A DNA stretch of 64,000 nucleotides from Kitasatospora arboriphila (GCF_000717275.1 NZ_JNYV01000010.1:84212-148211), one strand, 5' to 3'. Shown: positions 26,932 through 36,719, counted from the stretch's first letter. The notes: generated by a model not told the origin, from the sequence alone. Made by a program: numbers and translations.

Positions 26932-27429
26932 ATGCCAGTGTTGCCGCGCCTTGACGGCGGGTCCATCGCCGGGTTTTCTGCGCGCCCCCGCCAGGGCGGG
27001 TGGCTGACCGCGGCGGTGATGACGTGCGCCGCGTTCGGGGTGCTGCTGGGTGTGTTGCTGATGCATTCGGTACCGATGGTGCATCCCCCCAGCGGACATA
27101 GTGCCGCTGGTCCCACGGCGGTCTCCGCTTTACACCCCGACGTCGGTCACCACGCCGAGACCAACGAGCTGGCCGCCGCGGTGATGGCCGGGTCGGGTGT
27201 TGTGCTCGAGATGGGGTGCAGTGACGGCTGTTCGCCGCATGTTGGGATGGCGATGTGCATGGCCGTCATCACGATCGCGACCGCGTTGATTGTGGTGCGC
27301 CGTCTTCTGGATCTACGAGAAAATGAGAGTTGCTCGGCCGCGTGGGCGCTGGTGATGGGCGGGTATGCCTCGCGTGCGCCGCCGTGGGCGGCGCCATCTT
27401 TGGAGAAATTGTCGGTGTTGCGGATCTGA
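26932..27429 (+). CDS. DUF6153-like membrane protein (copy B)
   Basis: 165 aa from ATG 26932; a GTG two codons earlier (26926) is an alternative. Same design as the protein at 4868: N-terminal helix (AAVMTCAAFGVLLGVLLMHS), His-rich stretch (HPDVGHHAET), Cys/Met patch (LEMGCSDGCSPHVGMAMCMA) in a second helix, and the conserved tail SRAPPWAAPSLEKLSVLRI. The N-terminal 20 residues and the linkers are unrelated to copy A, while the metal-ligand-like residues and tail are kept, which marks these as the functional parts. Confidence 0.75.
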   Translation: MPVLPRLDGGSIAGFSARPRQGGWLTAAVMTCAAFGVLLGVLLMHSVPMVHPPSGHSAAGPTAVSALHPDVGHHAETNELAAAVMAGSGVVLEMGCSDGCSPHVGMAMCMAVITIATALIVVRRLLDLRENESCSAAWALVMGGYASRAPPWAAPSLEKLSVLRI

Positions 27430-27532
27430 CAGACGAGGTGCCAACGGCACGTTCGTTTGACACTCGCACGTGCCTACCTCGGCGCGTCGCGACTCTAGAT
27501 TCCGCTCTGCCACTTTTGTTTTCAAGGAGACG

Positions 27533-28195
27533 ATGATGTTTTCGACCCGTACCACCCGACTCAAAGTTGTTGCATCCGCCGCCGGCGTCGCCGCGGCCGT
27601 GGTGCTAGCCGGCTGCAGCGACGACGGCGGCCACGATATGGATTCGATGGGCGGCGACTCGATGTCGTCGACGGCATCGGCCAGTGCCGCACCGTCGCCG
27701 TCGGCCGAGGCCGCCGCACAGTTCAACGATGCCGATGTGATGTTCGCGCAGATGATGTATCCCCATCACGCTCAGGCTGTGGAGATGGCCGATCTGGTGC
27801 AAGGGCGCACCACCAACCCGCAGATCATCGAGCTGGCCGCGGCAATCAAGTCCGCCCAGGGCCCGGAGATGACGCAGCTGCAGCAGTGGCTGGCGCAGTG
27901 GGGCAAACCCGCCCCGACCACCGGCGCCGACATGGGCGGTATGGACCACGGCGGCAGCGGCGGTATGAGCGGGATGATGTCTGAGCAGGACATGACCGAT
28001 CTGGCCGCCAAGAACGGCGCTGAGTTCGATCAGGCGTGGCTGACGATGATGATCGAACACCACACCGGTGCCATCGAGATGGCCAACACCGAGATCGCGG
28101 ACGGCTCGAATGAGCAGGCCAAGCAGTTGGCCCGCACCATCGTGCAAACCCAGCAGACTGAGATCGACACCATGAAGGCGCTGCAAACGCAGTAG
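27533..28195 (+). CDS. DUF305 lipoprotein (copy B)
   Basis: 220 aa; double ATG at 27533/27536 after AAGGAG. Lipobox VLAGC, then a GHDMDSMGGDSM stretch, DUF305 repeats FAQMMYPHHAQAVEMADLV and WLTMMIEHHTGAIEMANTE, and a Met/His/Gly linker slightly longer than copy A (DMGGMDHGGSGGMSGMM). All His and Met residues of the repeats are identical between copies. Confidence 0.88.
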   Translation: MMFSTRTTRLKVVASAAGVAAAVVLAGCSDDGGHDMDSMGGDSMSSTASASAAPSPSAEAAAQFNDADVMFAQMMYPHHAQAVEMADLVQGRTTNPQIIELAAAIKSAQGPEMTQLQQWLAQWGKPAPTTGADMGGMDHGGSGGMSGMMSEQDMTDLAAKNGAEFDQAWLTMMIEHHTGAIEMANTEIADGSNEQAKQLARTIVQTQQTEIDTMKALQTQ

Positions 28196-28208
28196 GCCTG
28201 GCGCAGCG

Positions 28209-28241
28209 CCCCGGTCTGGCACCGCCGGTGCCAGATCGGGG
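28209..28241 (+). terminator. Intercistronic hairpin between DUF305 and transpeptidase genes (copy B)
   Basis: CCCCGGTCTGGCACC pairs with GGTGCCAGATCGGGG over a GCC loop: 15 bp including one G-U pair. Same location as the hairpin at 6149-6179, but no sequence similarity. Confidence 0.6.
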
Positions 28242-28353
28242 TCTGGCGTTCCACGTGTCCCCTTTCTTGGCTTCAGCAGCACCGTCCTGGTCGCTACCAA
28301 CCCGGGCGCAGCCGTTGCCTGGCTTCCCTTTCTCATCACTTTTCGGAGTTTTC

Positions 28354-29586
28354 ATGCGAACCCCTCCCCGGTGGGGGCTGGCGGTGGTGGCGCTCTGTGT
28401 GGCAGCACTGACCGCCTGCACCTCGTCCCCGTCCACACCATCCTCGAGCACGTCGGCAGCCGCCTCGGCCGACCGGCCGGGCGATGATGCCCCGCAACTG
28501 ACCATCACGCCCGGCGACGGCGACGCCACCGTCACCCCCACTGATCGGGTGGAGGTGCAAACCTCTGCGGGCACATTGGAATCGGTGGTGCTGACCAACG
28601 AGACCGGCACCCAGATCGACGGTTTCTACACCCCGGATCGGGTGGACTGGAAGCCAGCTGTGCCACTGGGGTACGGCCGCACCTACACCCTGACCGCGGC
28701 TGCTGTGCACGAGGACCAGCGCACCGAACGCACCATCTCGTTCTCCACGGTCACCCCAGGCACGCAGACCAAACCGACCTTTGTCAGCACCGGCGGGAAC
28801 CTGCTCACCGACGGCGCCACCTACGGAGTCGGGATCGTGGTGGTGGCCCAGTTCGACGAGCCCATCGGCGACCGCGCCGCCGCCGAACGGTCGCTGGTGG
28901 TGCGCACCGACCCCCCGGTGACCGGGTCCTGGAACTGGGTCGACGAGCGAAGCGTGCACTGGCGTCCCCGCGAGTACTACACCCCCGGCACCACGGTGTC
29001 GGTGAGCGCCAACATCTACGGAGTTCAGTTGGGAGAGAACTTATTCGGTCAAGAGGACGTGAGCACCTCGTTCACCATCGGTGATGCCCATGTCTCGATC
29101 GCTGACGACACCACCAAACAGGTGTCGGTGTTCAACAACGGTGAGTTGGTACGCACTATGCCCACCTCGATGGGCCGCGGGGGCACCGAGACCGTCAACG
29201 GCCGCACCATCCACTTCTGGACCCAATCGGGCACCTATACCGTGCTCGACAAGGCCAACCCGGTCATCATGGACTCCTCCACCTACGGGCTACCGGTGAA
29301 CTCGCGCTTGGGGTATCGCCAATCGATCAACTACGCCACCCGCATCAGCAACGACGGCATCTACTTGCACGAATTGACCGACACCATCGCCCAGCAAGGC
29401 AACACCAACATGTCCGCCGGGTGCTTGAACCTCAACCCCGACAACGCCCGCTGGTTCTACGACTTCTCGGTCCCCGGAGACATCGTGGAAGTCCGCAACA
29501 CCGGCGGCCCGCCCCTGGAGCTCTGGCAAAACGGGGACTGGAGCGTGCCCTGGGAACAGTGGCTCGTCGGCAGCGCACTGCAATGA
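28354..29586 (+). CDS. L,D-transpeptidase lipoprotein (copy B)
   Basis: 410 aa; ATG 28354 after CGGAG gives a lipoprotein signal with LTAC. Ig-like domains and YkuD domain as in copy A, with GIYLHELTDTIAQQGNTNMS and catalytic SAGCLNL (Cys near residue 356). From the Ig domains onward it is nearly identical to copy A; the signal peptide and the Ser/Pro linker differ. Has WFYDF where copy A has WFCDF. The stop overlaps the propeller start. Confidence 0.9.
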   Translation: MRTPPRWGLAVVALCVAALTACTSSPSTPSSSTSAAASADRPGDDAPQLTITPGDGDATVTPTDRVEVQTSAGTLESVVLTNETGTQIDGFYTPDRVDWKPAVPLGYGRTYTLTAAAVHEDQRTERTISFSTVTPGTQTKPTFVSTGGNLLTDGATYGVGIVVVAQFDEPIGDRAAAERSLVVRTDPPVTGSWNWVDERSVHWRPREYYTPGTTVSVSANIYGVQLGENLFGQEDVSTSFTIGDAHVSIADDTTKQVSVFNNGELVRTMPTSMGRGGTETVNGRTIHFWTQSGTYTVLDKANPVIMDSSTYGLPVNSRLGYRQSINYATRISNDGIYLHELTDTIAQQGNTNMSAGCLNLNPDNARWFYDFSVPGDIVEVRNTGGPPLELWQNGDWSVPWEQWLVGSALQ

Positions 29587-30416
29587 GGGGTCCTCGCACG
29601 GTGGCCGCCGCGTGCGGCATCAGTGTGGTGATGCTGGTGCTGCCCGGGTGCACCTCGGCTGATCCTGCTCCCGAGCGGGCCCAGCCCAGCGCTGAGGTCA
29701 CCGCGCGCATCGCCCTCTCACCCGGGGTGTCACACCTGCATGGGTTGCAGGTGTCCGCCGACCGAACGTTGTTGGCCGGAACCCACCACGGGCTGGTCGC
29801 GATCGATCCCTCCGGGGCGACCACCGCGGTGGGCACTTCCGACGATGACCTGATGGGCCTGACCGGAATACCCGGCAGCGATGTGGTCTTCGCCTCGGGC
29901 CATCCCGGTAGGTCCAGCACCGCCCCCAACCCGCTGGGACTGCTGGCCAGTACTGACGGGGGCCGCAGCTGGCAAGACCGCTCCCTGTCTGGAGAGGTTG
30001 ACTTTCACGTGCTGGCCGCCGCGGACGGACTGCTGATCGGCTCCGATGGCGGGCCCCTACGGGTCTCCCATGATGGCGGCGAAACATGGACTGCTGGAGC
30101 ACAACTGGTTCCACGCACCCTGGCGATCACCGACGACGGTATCTGGGCGGCCACCGACGAAGGCGCGGTGTGGCACAGCATCGATGACGGGCGCTCGTTC
30201 GCCGAGGTCGCCGCACCCACCATCGGGCTACTCGCCGGGAGCGGCAGCACACTGTGGGCAGTCGATGCCGAGGGGTACTCCTGGCAACGCTTCGAGGGCC
30301 GGGCCTGGCTGCAACATTCCTGGATCGGGGCTCCCGACGCGATCACCGTCGCACCCGACGGCACTGCCTACGCCGCCACCAACGCCGACCTGTGGACCCT
30401 CACACCTCGCCCTTGA
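29583..30416 (+). CDS. Beta-propeller lipoprotein (copy B)
   Basis: 277 aa, ATG overlapping the transpeptidase stop (ATGA). Lipobox VLPGC. BNR-type repeats with STDGGRSWQD, SHDGGETWTA and SIDDGRSFAE. Slightly shorter than copy A because of linker differences. Predicted to sit on the outer face of the membrane with the transpeptidase. Confidence 0.8.
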   Translation: MRGPRTVAAACGISVVMLVLPGCTSADPAPERAQPSAEVTARIALSPGVSHLHGLQVSADRTLLAGTHHGLVAIDPSGATTAVGTSDDDLMGLTGIPGSDVVFASGHPGRSSTAPNPLGLLASTDGGRSWQDRSLSGEVDFHVLAAADGLLIGSDGGPLRVSHDGGETWTAGAQLVPRTLAITDDGIWAATDEGAVWHSIDDGRSFAEVAAPTIGLLAGSGSTLWAVDAEGYSWQRFEGRAWLQHSWIGAPDAITVAPDGTAYAATNADLWTLTPRP

Positions 30417-30433
30417 ATACCCTAGGGGGGTAT
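30417..30433. promoter_or_regulatory. CsoR-type operator/promoter of the copZ operon (copy B)
   Basis: ATACCCTAGGGGGGTAT, identical to 8362-8378, beginning directly after the propeller stop, with the same overlapping TATGGT -10 candidate. Confidence 0.8.
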
Positions 30434-30515
30434 GGTAGACCGTAGGTAGGCCTTGATGAGGTCTCCGTGCGTCACCACCTGCACGGCACTGCAGTTACAA
30501 GAGCAAGGGGTTGTC

Positions 30516-30722
30516 ATGAGTACGTCCACTGTCACCGTTACCGGAATGACCTGCGGCCATTGCGCGTCCTCGGTCCGAGAGGAGGTCGGCGCCTTGGCTG
30601 GGGTGTCCGATGTCGAGGTCGATCTGGGCACCGGTGCGGTCACCATCACCAGCACCGACACGATCGAGCCGGCTGCGGTCAAGGCGGCCGTGGCCGAGGC
30701 GGGGTACCAGGTCGCCGAGTGA
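30516..30722 (+). CDS. copZ: CopZ-like copper chaperone (copy B)
   Basis: 68 aa HMA domain, GMTCGHC at residues 10-16. ATG at 30516, preceded by GTTGTC exactly as in copy A; a longer frame from 30453 is unlikely. Only a handful of conservative changes from copy A. Should deliver Cu(I) to either CopA copy. Confidence 0.92.
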   Translation: MSTSTVTVTGMTCGHCASSVREEVGALAGVSDVEVDLGTGAVTITSTDTIEPAAVKAAVAEAGYQVAE

Positions 30723-30731
30723 CCACAGCGG

Positions 30732-30769
30732 TACCCGGCGCCGGTGAGAAGTTTCTGCGGCGCCGGGTA
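30732..30769 (+). terminator. GC hairpin after copZ (copy B)
   Basis: TACCCGGCGCCG (30732-30743) pairs with CGGCGCCGGGTA (30758-30769) over 14 nt; 12 perfect pairs, two more than copy A. Confidence 0.55.
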
Positions 30770-30810
30770 TCTGCCCCCGCTCATCCGTTTCGTGAACAAG
30801 GAGAATGATG

Positions 30811-31782
30811 ATGAACACCGCGACCCGGTTAGCTCTCTACGGCGCAGCTCTGGTGGCAGTCTTTGGGGCCGCATTCGTCGTGGCCGCTGCTGTAGTACCT
30901 GATCGGGTCGCCCGCGACTGGACCACCTCCGCTGAGCACACCGCCCACGCCCCCACCACTACTGCTCCCGCAGGAGCCGCCGCACCGGTACGCGGCGTGT
31001 CGATCGCTGCCGGTGGCTATGCCTTGACCGCTCTGGCCGCACCCAACCGTGTCGGCGAAAGCGGTGAGCTGGCGTTCACCATCATCGGCCCCGACGCTCG
31101 CCCGGTCACCGGATTTGCGACCTCCCACGACAAACAGCTCCATGCCATTGTCGTCGCCACCGATGGCTCCAACTACCGCCACGTGCATCCCACGATGGGC
31201 GCCGATGGGCGGTGGTCGCTGCCGTGGCAGTGGCCCGCGGCCGGCAGCTACCGCGTTTTCGCTGATTTCGTTCCTGCCGCCTCCGACACGGACATCACCT
31301 TGACCAGCACAGTGACCGTGGCCGGCGAGGTTGCTCCGCCGGCGGCACGGCCGGTGAGCTCCACCGATGAGGTGGCCGGCTACCAGGTCACCCTCACCGG
31401 GGACCTTACTTCCGCCAGCACCTCGACGGTGACGGCCCGCATCACCCGCGACGGTCAGCCAGTGACCACCCTGGAGCCTTACCTCGGCGCCTACGGACAC
31501 CTGGTGGCCCTGCGCGAGGGGGATCTGGCCTACCTGCACGTGCATCCCGAAGGCGCAGCACCTGCTGGCCCAGAACAGCTCTCGGGTCCGCAGGTGCAGT
31601 TCGCGACCGCCGCACCCACCCCTGGCCGGTATTTGCTGTATTTCGATTTCAAAGTCGACGGGCAGGTGCACACCGCCGAGTTCGTCCTGAACGCCGCCGG
31701 TCCGGCGGCCTCCACCCCCTCGGCACCTACGGCCAGTCCGCCCCCGGCGCCGGCACCCACCGACGCCCACGGCGGCCACTGA
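30811..31782 (+). CDS. Exported His-rich protein (copy B)
   Basis: 323 aa from the third of three tandem ATGs (30805, 30808, 30811); the third has the best distance from AAGGAG and matches the GTG used in copy A. Membrane anchor ALYGAALVAVFGAAFVVAAAV, then two similar beta-rich halves with HDKQLHAIVV/YRHVHP and YGHLV/AYLHVHPEG, and a Pro/Ala tail ending DAHGGH. All histidines of the clusters are conserved between copies, in contrast to the tail. Confidence 0.75.
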   Translation: MNTATRLALYGAALVAVFGAAFVVAAAVVPDRVARDWTTSAEHTAHAPTTTAPAGAAAPVRGVSIAAGGYALTALAAPNRVGESGELAFTIIGPDARPVTGFATSHDKQLHAIVVATDGSNYRHVHPTMGADGRWSLPWQWPAAGSYRVFADFVPAASDTDITLTSTVTVAGEVAPPAARPVSSTDEVAGYQVTLTGDLTSASTSTVTARITRDGQPVTTLEPYLGAYGHLVALREGDLAYLHVHPEGAAPAGPEQLSGPQVQFATAAPTPGRYLLYFDFKVDGQVHTAEFVLNAAGPAASTPSAPTASPPPAPAPTDAHGGH

Positions 31783-31815
31783 CCCACGCGCACAACCCCG
31801 TTCAGAAGGAACACC

Positions 31816-34146
31816 ATGGCTACTGCACCTGCACCTGCACCTCAGACTCCTGCTGCACTCGAACTCGAGATCGGCGGCATGACCTGCGCGTCGTGCGCCA
31901 ACCGGATCGAACGCAAGCTCAACAAACTGCCCGGGGTGACCGCGACGGTGAACTACGCCACCGAAAAGGCGAAAGTCACCACCACCTCCGGCGATCTCGA
32001 TCCCACGACACTCATCGCCACCGTCGAACAGGCCGGCTACACCGCTGCCCTGCCCACCGCGCGCACCAGCGATGGCGCCGAAGGCGGCGATCAGCGCACC
32101 CGCCCCGACAGCGAGCTGGCCGCCTTGCGCCAGCGGCTCTGGGTCTCGGTCGTGTTGACGGTGCCGGTCATTGCCCTGGCGATGGTTCCAGCGTGGCAGT
32201 TCACCTACTGGCAGTGGGCCTCGCTCACCCTGGCTGCACCGGTCATCGTGTGGGGCGCCTGGCCCTTCCACAAAGCCGCGTGGACGAACCTGCGGCACGG
32301 AACCGCCACCATGGACACCTTGGTGTCGGTCGGCACCCTCGCAGCCTTGGCCTGGTCGATCTACGCGCTGTTCTGGGGCACGGCGGGCCAACCCGGAATG
32401 ACCCACGGTTTCGAGTTGACCGTCTCCCCCTCCGACGGCGCGGGCAACATCTACCTGGAAGTCGCCGCCGGAGTCACCATGTTCATCCTGGCCGGCCGCT
32501 ACTTCGAAAAACGCTCCAAACGCCAAGCCGGAGCCGCACTCCGCGCCCTACTCGAACTCGGAGCCAAAGACGTCGCTGTCCTACGCGGCGGCACCGAAAC
32601 CCGCATCCCCATCACCGAACTACACGTGGACGATGAGTTCGTGGTGCGGCCCGGAGAGAAGATCGCCACCGACGGCGTCATCACCACCGGACGCTCCGCC
32701 GTCGATGCGAGCATGCTGACCGGCGAATCCCTCCCGGTCGAAGTCAGCGAAGGCGACCCAGTCACCGGCGCCACCGTCAACGCCGGCGGCCGCCTCATCG
32801 TGCGGGCCACCCGCGTGGGAACCGACACCCAACTGGCGCGAATGGCTCAGCTCGTCGAAGACGCCCAATCAGGCAAAGCGCAAGTCCAGCGACTCGCAGA
32901 CCGCATCTCCGGAATCTTCGTCCCCATCGTCATCGCCATCGCCGTCGCGGTCCTCGGCGGCTGGATCGGGGCCGGATTCCCCCTCAGCGCCGCATTCACC
33001 GCAGCGGTGGCCGTGCTGATCATCGCCTGCCCCTGCGCATTGGGCTTAGCCACCCCCACCGCACTGCTGGTGGGCACCGGCCGCGGAGCCCAGCTGGGGA
33101 TTTTGATCAAAGGCCCCGAGGTACTCGAATCGACTCGCGCCGTGGACACCATCGTCCTGGACAAGACCGGCACCGTGACCACTGGAACGATGACCCTGCA
33201 CGAGATCATCACCACCGACGAGGTGTCCTCCGACGATGTGTTACGCCTGGCCGGCGCGCTCGAGCACGCCTCCGAACACCCCATTGCCCGGGCCATCGCG
33301 GCCGCCGCGGCCGAGCAGACCGGGCCGCTACCGTCGGTGGAGTCGTTCACCAGCGTGGACGGCAAAGGTGTACACGGCGTCATCGAGGACCACGCGGTGC
33401 TGGTGGGCCGTGAAAGTATGCTCGCCGACTGGTCTCTGCCCCTCGAGGGCACGCTGGCCGCGGCCAAGACTGAGGCGGAGCAGATCGGGAAAACCGCTGT
33501 CGTGGTGGCCTGGGATGGCCGCGTCCGAGGCGTGCTCGTGGTCGCTGACACCATCAAACCGACCAGCGCCGCCGCGATCGCCCAGTTCACTGCTCTGGGC
33601 CTGACCCCGATTCTGCTCACCGGGGACAATCAAGGCGCCGCCGACCACGTCGCCGCCCAGGTCGGTATCACCGACGTCATCGCCGAGGTCCTGCCCCAGG
33701 ACAAACTCGCCGTCATTGCCGACCTGCAAAAGCAGGGCAAAACAGTGGCCATGGTCGGCGACGGTGTCAACGATGCCGCCGCCCTCGCTCAGGCCGATCT
33801 GGGGCTGGCCATGGGTACCGGGACCGACGTGGCCATCGAAGCCGCCGACATCACCCTGGTGCGCGGTGATCTGCGCTCGGCGGCCGACGCGATCCGGTTG
33901 GCGCGCAAAACATTGGGGACCATCAAGATGAATCTGTTCTGGGCGTTCGCCTACAACATCGCTGCTATCCCCCTGGCCGCGCTCGGGCTGCTCAACCCCA
34001 TGCTCGCCGGGGCTGCCATGGCGTTGTCCAGTGTGTTCGTGGTCAGCAATAGCCTGCGCTTGCGCGGATTCACCTCCCGCGCCACCTCGGCGGCGCCGGC
34101 CACACCCGCATCGGCACCCACCCACCGGCCGCTGCAGCATGCCTAG
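31816..34146 (+). CDS. copA: Cu(I)-exporting P1B-type ATPase (copy B)
   Basis: 776 aa with HMA domain (GMTCASC), CPC membrane motif ([13 protein letters not shown]), [23 protein letters not shown] and GDGVND, all intact. The membrane and catalytic core is nearly identical to the 9787 copy; differences concentrate in the first residues (a run of APAPAP), the linker after the HMA domain, and the C-terminal tail. Transcribed with copZ and the His-rich protein. Confidence 0.95.
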   Translation: MATAPAPAPQTPAALELEIGGMTCASCANRIERKLNKLPGVTATVNYATEKAKVTTTSGDLDPTTLIATVEQAGYTAALPTARTSDGAEGGDQRTRPDSELAALRQRLWVSVVLTVPVIALAMVPAWQFTYWQWASLTLAAPVIVWGAWPFHKAAWTNLRHGTATMDTLVSVGTLAALAWSIYALFWGTAGQPGMTHGFELTVSPSDGAGNIYLEVAAGVTMFILAGRYFEKRSKRQAGAALRALLELGAKDVAVLRGGTETRIPITELHVDDEFVVRPGEKIATDGVITTGRSAVDASMLTGESLPVEVSEGDPVTGATVNAGGRLIVRATRVGTDTQLARMAQLVEDAQSGKAQVQRLADRISGIFVPIVIAIAVAVLGGWIGAGFPLSAAFTAAVAVLIIACPCALGLATPTALLVGTGRGAQLGILIKGPEVLESTRAVDTIVLDKTGTVTTGTMTLHEIITTDEVSSDDVLRLAGALEHASEHPIARAIAAAAAEQTGPLPSVESFTSVDGKGVHGVIEDHAVLVGRESMLADWSLPLEGTLAAAKTEAEQIGKTAVVVAWDGRVRGVLVVADTIKPTSAAAIAQFTALGLTPILLTGDNQGAADHVAAQVGITDVIAEVLPQDKLAVIADLQKQGKTVAMVGDGVNDAAALAQADLGLAMGTGTDVAIEAADITLVRGDLRSAADAIRLARKTLGTIKMNLFWAFAYNIAAIPLAALGLLNPMLAGAAMALSSVFVVSNSLRLRGFTSRATSAAPATPASAPTHRPLQHA

Positions 34147-34183
34147 CCACTTCCCCACCCACCCGATCGTCACACCTCGACTA

Positions 34184-34205
34184 ATACCCCAGGGGGGTAT
34201 ACGAT
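34184..34205 (+). promoter_or_regulatory. CsoR-type operator and -10 box of copB (copy B)
   Basis: ATACCCCAGGGGGGTAT (34184-34200) overlaps -10 TACGAT (34200-34205); ATG 34213 follows after 7 bases, as in copy A. Confidence 0.75.
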
Positions 34206-34212
34206 GGACGCC

Positions 34213-36357
34213 ATGAACGCTCCACAGCACAACCACTCGGCGCACTCACCCGCGACACCCACCGAGCACGCCCATGCTGGTGCGGTGCAGGAGCACACCT
34301 CGCATGAGCACGCCGGCCATGACGACAGCCACAGCGACCACGGTGCACACGGCGGGCATCAGGGTCACGCCGGACATGGTGACCACGTCGGACAGTTCCG
34401 GCGCCTGTTTTGGATCATGCTGGTGCTGGCCATTCCGGTGGTCGGATTCTCAAACATGTTCGCCATGCTCGTCGGATACGAGTTACCCGACAGCGAAGCA
34501 GTGACATGGATTTCGCCGATTCTGGGCACCGTGATGTTCGCCTGGGGCGGCCGGCCGTTCCTGACCGGCGCGGTCAGTGAGGTGCGATCACGGGCGCCGG
34601 GCATGATGCTGCTTATCGCGCTGGCGATCACGGTGGCGTTCGTGGCGTCGTGGGGTGCGAGCCTGGAACTGCTGGACCATCAGCTCGATTTCTGGTGGGA
34701 ACTGGCCCTGTTGATCGTGATCATGTTGTTGGGGCACTGGATTGAGATGCGGTCGCTGGCTCAGACGACGTCCGCGCTGGACTCGTTGGCGGCGCTGCTA
34801 CCCGACGAAGCTGAACGCGTCGACGGCGACACCACGGTCACCGTGCCGCCCTCGCAACTGCAGGTCGGTGACGTCGTCATCGTGCGCCCCGGCGCCAGCG
34901 TGCCGGCGGACGGAAAGATTGTCGACGGCACCGCCGAGATAGACGAATCGATGGTGACCGGGGAATCGAAGACGGTGCGCCGCAGCGCCGGTGACGCCGT
35001 GGTCGCCGGGACCGTCGCTACCGACTCGGGGCTGCGGGTGCAGGTCACCGCCACCGGCGACGACACCGCCCTGGCCGGTATCGGACGACTGGTCGCCGAC
35101 GCCCAGAACTCGACGTCGCGAGCCCAACGGCTCGCCGATACCGCCGCAGGCTGGTTGTTCTGGTTCGCACTCGGCGCTGCGGTACTGACCGCCATCGCCT
35201 GGACCGTGCTCGGCTATCCCGACGACGCGGTCGTACGCACCATCACCGTCCTGGTCATCGCCTGCCCGCACGCACTGGGCTTGGCCATCCCACTGGTGGT
35301 GGCCATCGCCACCGAACGCGCCGCCCGCGGCGGGGTATTGATCAAAGATCGGCTCGCGCTGGAAAGCATGCGCACCGTGGACACCGTGCTGTTCGACAAG
35401 ACCGGCACCCTGACCAAAGGCGAACCCACCGTCACCGCAGTCCACACAATCGCCGGCCATTCCGAGGACGATGTATTGGCCTGGGCCGCAGCCGCGGAAA
35501 CCGACAGCGAACATCCCCTGGGCAAAGCCATCGTGCACGCCGCACAGACTCAGCACCTCACCCGCGTTGCCGCTAGCGACTTCACCTCATCGCCCGCCGT
35601 CGGTGTCTCGGCCACCGTCGACGGCCGCCATGTTCAGGTCGGCGGGCCCCGACTGCTCGAGCAGTACCAGCACAGCGAGCTCGACGTCGCCGAGCGCTGG
35701 CGGGCCGACGGCGCCATCATCTTGCACGTCCTCGCCGACGGGCAGGTCATCGGCGCCCTCAAACTGGCCGACGAGGTGCGCAGCGAATCACGCCAGGCCG
35801 TCGACGCGCTGCACAAACTCGGTATCCAGGTCGTCATGATCACCGGCGACGCACACGCAGTGGCCCAATCTGTCGCCACTGAACTCGGCATCGACCGCGT
35901 GTTCGCCGGCGTCCGCCCCGAACACAAAGCCTCCAAAGTCAAAGAACTTCAATCCGAGGGCCGCACGACGGCCATGGTCGGCGACGGTGTCAACGACGCC
36001 CCCGCACTCGCCCAAGCGGACGTCGGCATCGCCATCGGCGCCGGCACCGACGTCGCGATCGCCTCGGCCGGTGTCATCCTCGCCAGCGACGACCCCCGAT
36101 CGGTGCTGTCGGTGATCGAGCTGTCGCGAGCGAGCTACCGGAAAATGAAGCAGAACCTGTGGTGGGCCGCCGGTTACAACCTGATCTCCGTACCCTTGGC
36201 TGCCGGTGTGCTCGCTGGGATCGGGTTCGTTCTGCCCATGTCGGTTGGTGCGATCTTGATGTCGGCGTCCACGGTGGTTGTGGCGCTCAATGCCCAGCTG
36301 TTGCGGCGACTGGACCTGCGCCCTGACGTCAGCGCCACTGCTGCACTGGGCAAGTAG
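34213..36357 (+). CDS. copB: CopB-type P1B-3 ATPase (copy B)
   Basis: 714 aa from ATG 34213 (ATG 34204 overlaps the -10 box). His-rich N-terminal tail (QHNHSAHSP, HEHAGHDDSHSDHGAH, GHAGHGDH), shorter than in copy A. CPH motif (VIACPHALGLAIP), DKTGTLTKG and GDGVND intact. The tail differs widely between copies in order but not in composition, as expected for a disordered metal-binding segment. Confidence 0.93.
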   Translation: MNAPQHNHSAHSPATPTEHAHAGAVQEHTSHEHAGHDDSHSDHGAHGGHQGHAGHGDHVGQFRRLFWIMLVLAIPVVGFSNMFAMLVGYELPDSEAVTWISPILGTVMFAWGGRPFLTGAVSEVRSRAPGMMLLIALAITVAFVASWGASLELLDHQLDFWWELALLIVIMLLGHWIEMRSLAQTTSALDSLAALLPDEAERVDGDTTVTVPPSQLQVGDVVIVRPGASVPADGKIVDGTAEIDESMVTGESKTVRRSAGDAVVAGTVATDSGLRVQVTATGDDTALAGIGRLVADAQNSTSRAQRLADTAAGWLFWFALGAAVLTAIAWTVLGYPDDAVVRTITVLVIACPHALGLAIPLVVAIATERAARGGVLIKDRLALESMRTVDTVLFDKTGTLTKGEPTVTAVHTIAGHSEDDVLAWAAAAETDSEHPLGKAIVHAAQTQHLTRVAASDFTSSPAVGVSATVDGRHVQVGGPRLLEQYQHSELDVAERWRADGAIILHVLADGQVIGALKLADEVRSESRQAVDALHKLGIQVVMITGDAHAVAQSVATELGIDRVFAGVRPEHKASKVKELQSEGRTTAMVGDGVNDAPALAQADVGIAIGAGTDVAIASAGVILASDDPRSVLSVIELSRASYRKMKQNLWWAAGYNLISVPLAAGVLAGIGFVLPMSVGAILMSASTVVVALNAQLLRRLDLRPDVSATAALGK

Positions 36358-36395
36358 CCACTTACACTGCAGACGCCCCACAACGAAGGACTTTT

Positions 36396-36719
36396 ATGGC
36401 TGCCAGCACACCCACCCACGACGGGGAGCACGCTGCTCCGCACGGTTACATCGACGACAAAAAGAAGTACCTCGCTCGGCTCAAGCGGATTGAGGGCCAG
36501 GCCCGCGGGCTGCACCGGATGGTTGATGAAGAGCAGTACTGCATCGACATCCTCACCCAGATCTCCGCGTTGACCAAAGCGCTTGAGGGTGTGGCGATCG
36601 GCCTACTCGATGATCACCTCAAGCACTGCGTCGTTGACGCCGCCAAAACCGGCGGGCCAGAAGCCGAAGCAAAGCTCAAAGAGGCTTCCGACGCCATCGC
36701 CCGCCTGGTCCGGTCCTAG
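36396..36719 (+). CDS. csoR: Copper-sensing repressor CsoR (copy B)
   Basis: 107 aa with the full Cys-His-Cys site (YCIDIL ... DDHLKHC). Differs from the 14396 copy mainly in the N-terminal ten residues and near TGGPEAEAKL. Same function expected. It marks the right end of the duplicated cassette; the recombinase genes begin 46 bp further on. Confidence 0.94.
   Translation: MAASTPTHDGEHAAPHGYIDDKKKYLARLKRIEGQARGLHRMVDEEQYCIDILTQISALTKALEGVAIGLLDDHLKHCVVDAAKTGGPEAEAKLKEASDAIARLVRS

Larger units (their letters stand above)
26880..36719 (+). repeat. Copper cassette B (second copy of the ~9.9-kb duplication)
   Basis: Nine genes collinear with 4808-14719, in the same orientation, about 22 kb apart. 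Differences are spread over the whole length, mostly at third codon positions with small indels in linkers, so the copies are old or were acquired separately. The arsenic island and IS110 lie between the copies. Confidence 0.9.

Noticed and set aside
30829..32526. 565-codon leftward ORF
   Set aside because: Antisense to the His-rich protein and copA; no protein-like features despite length.
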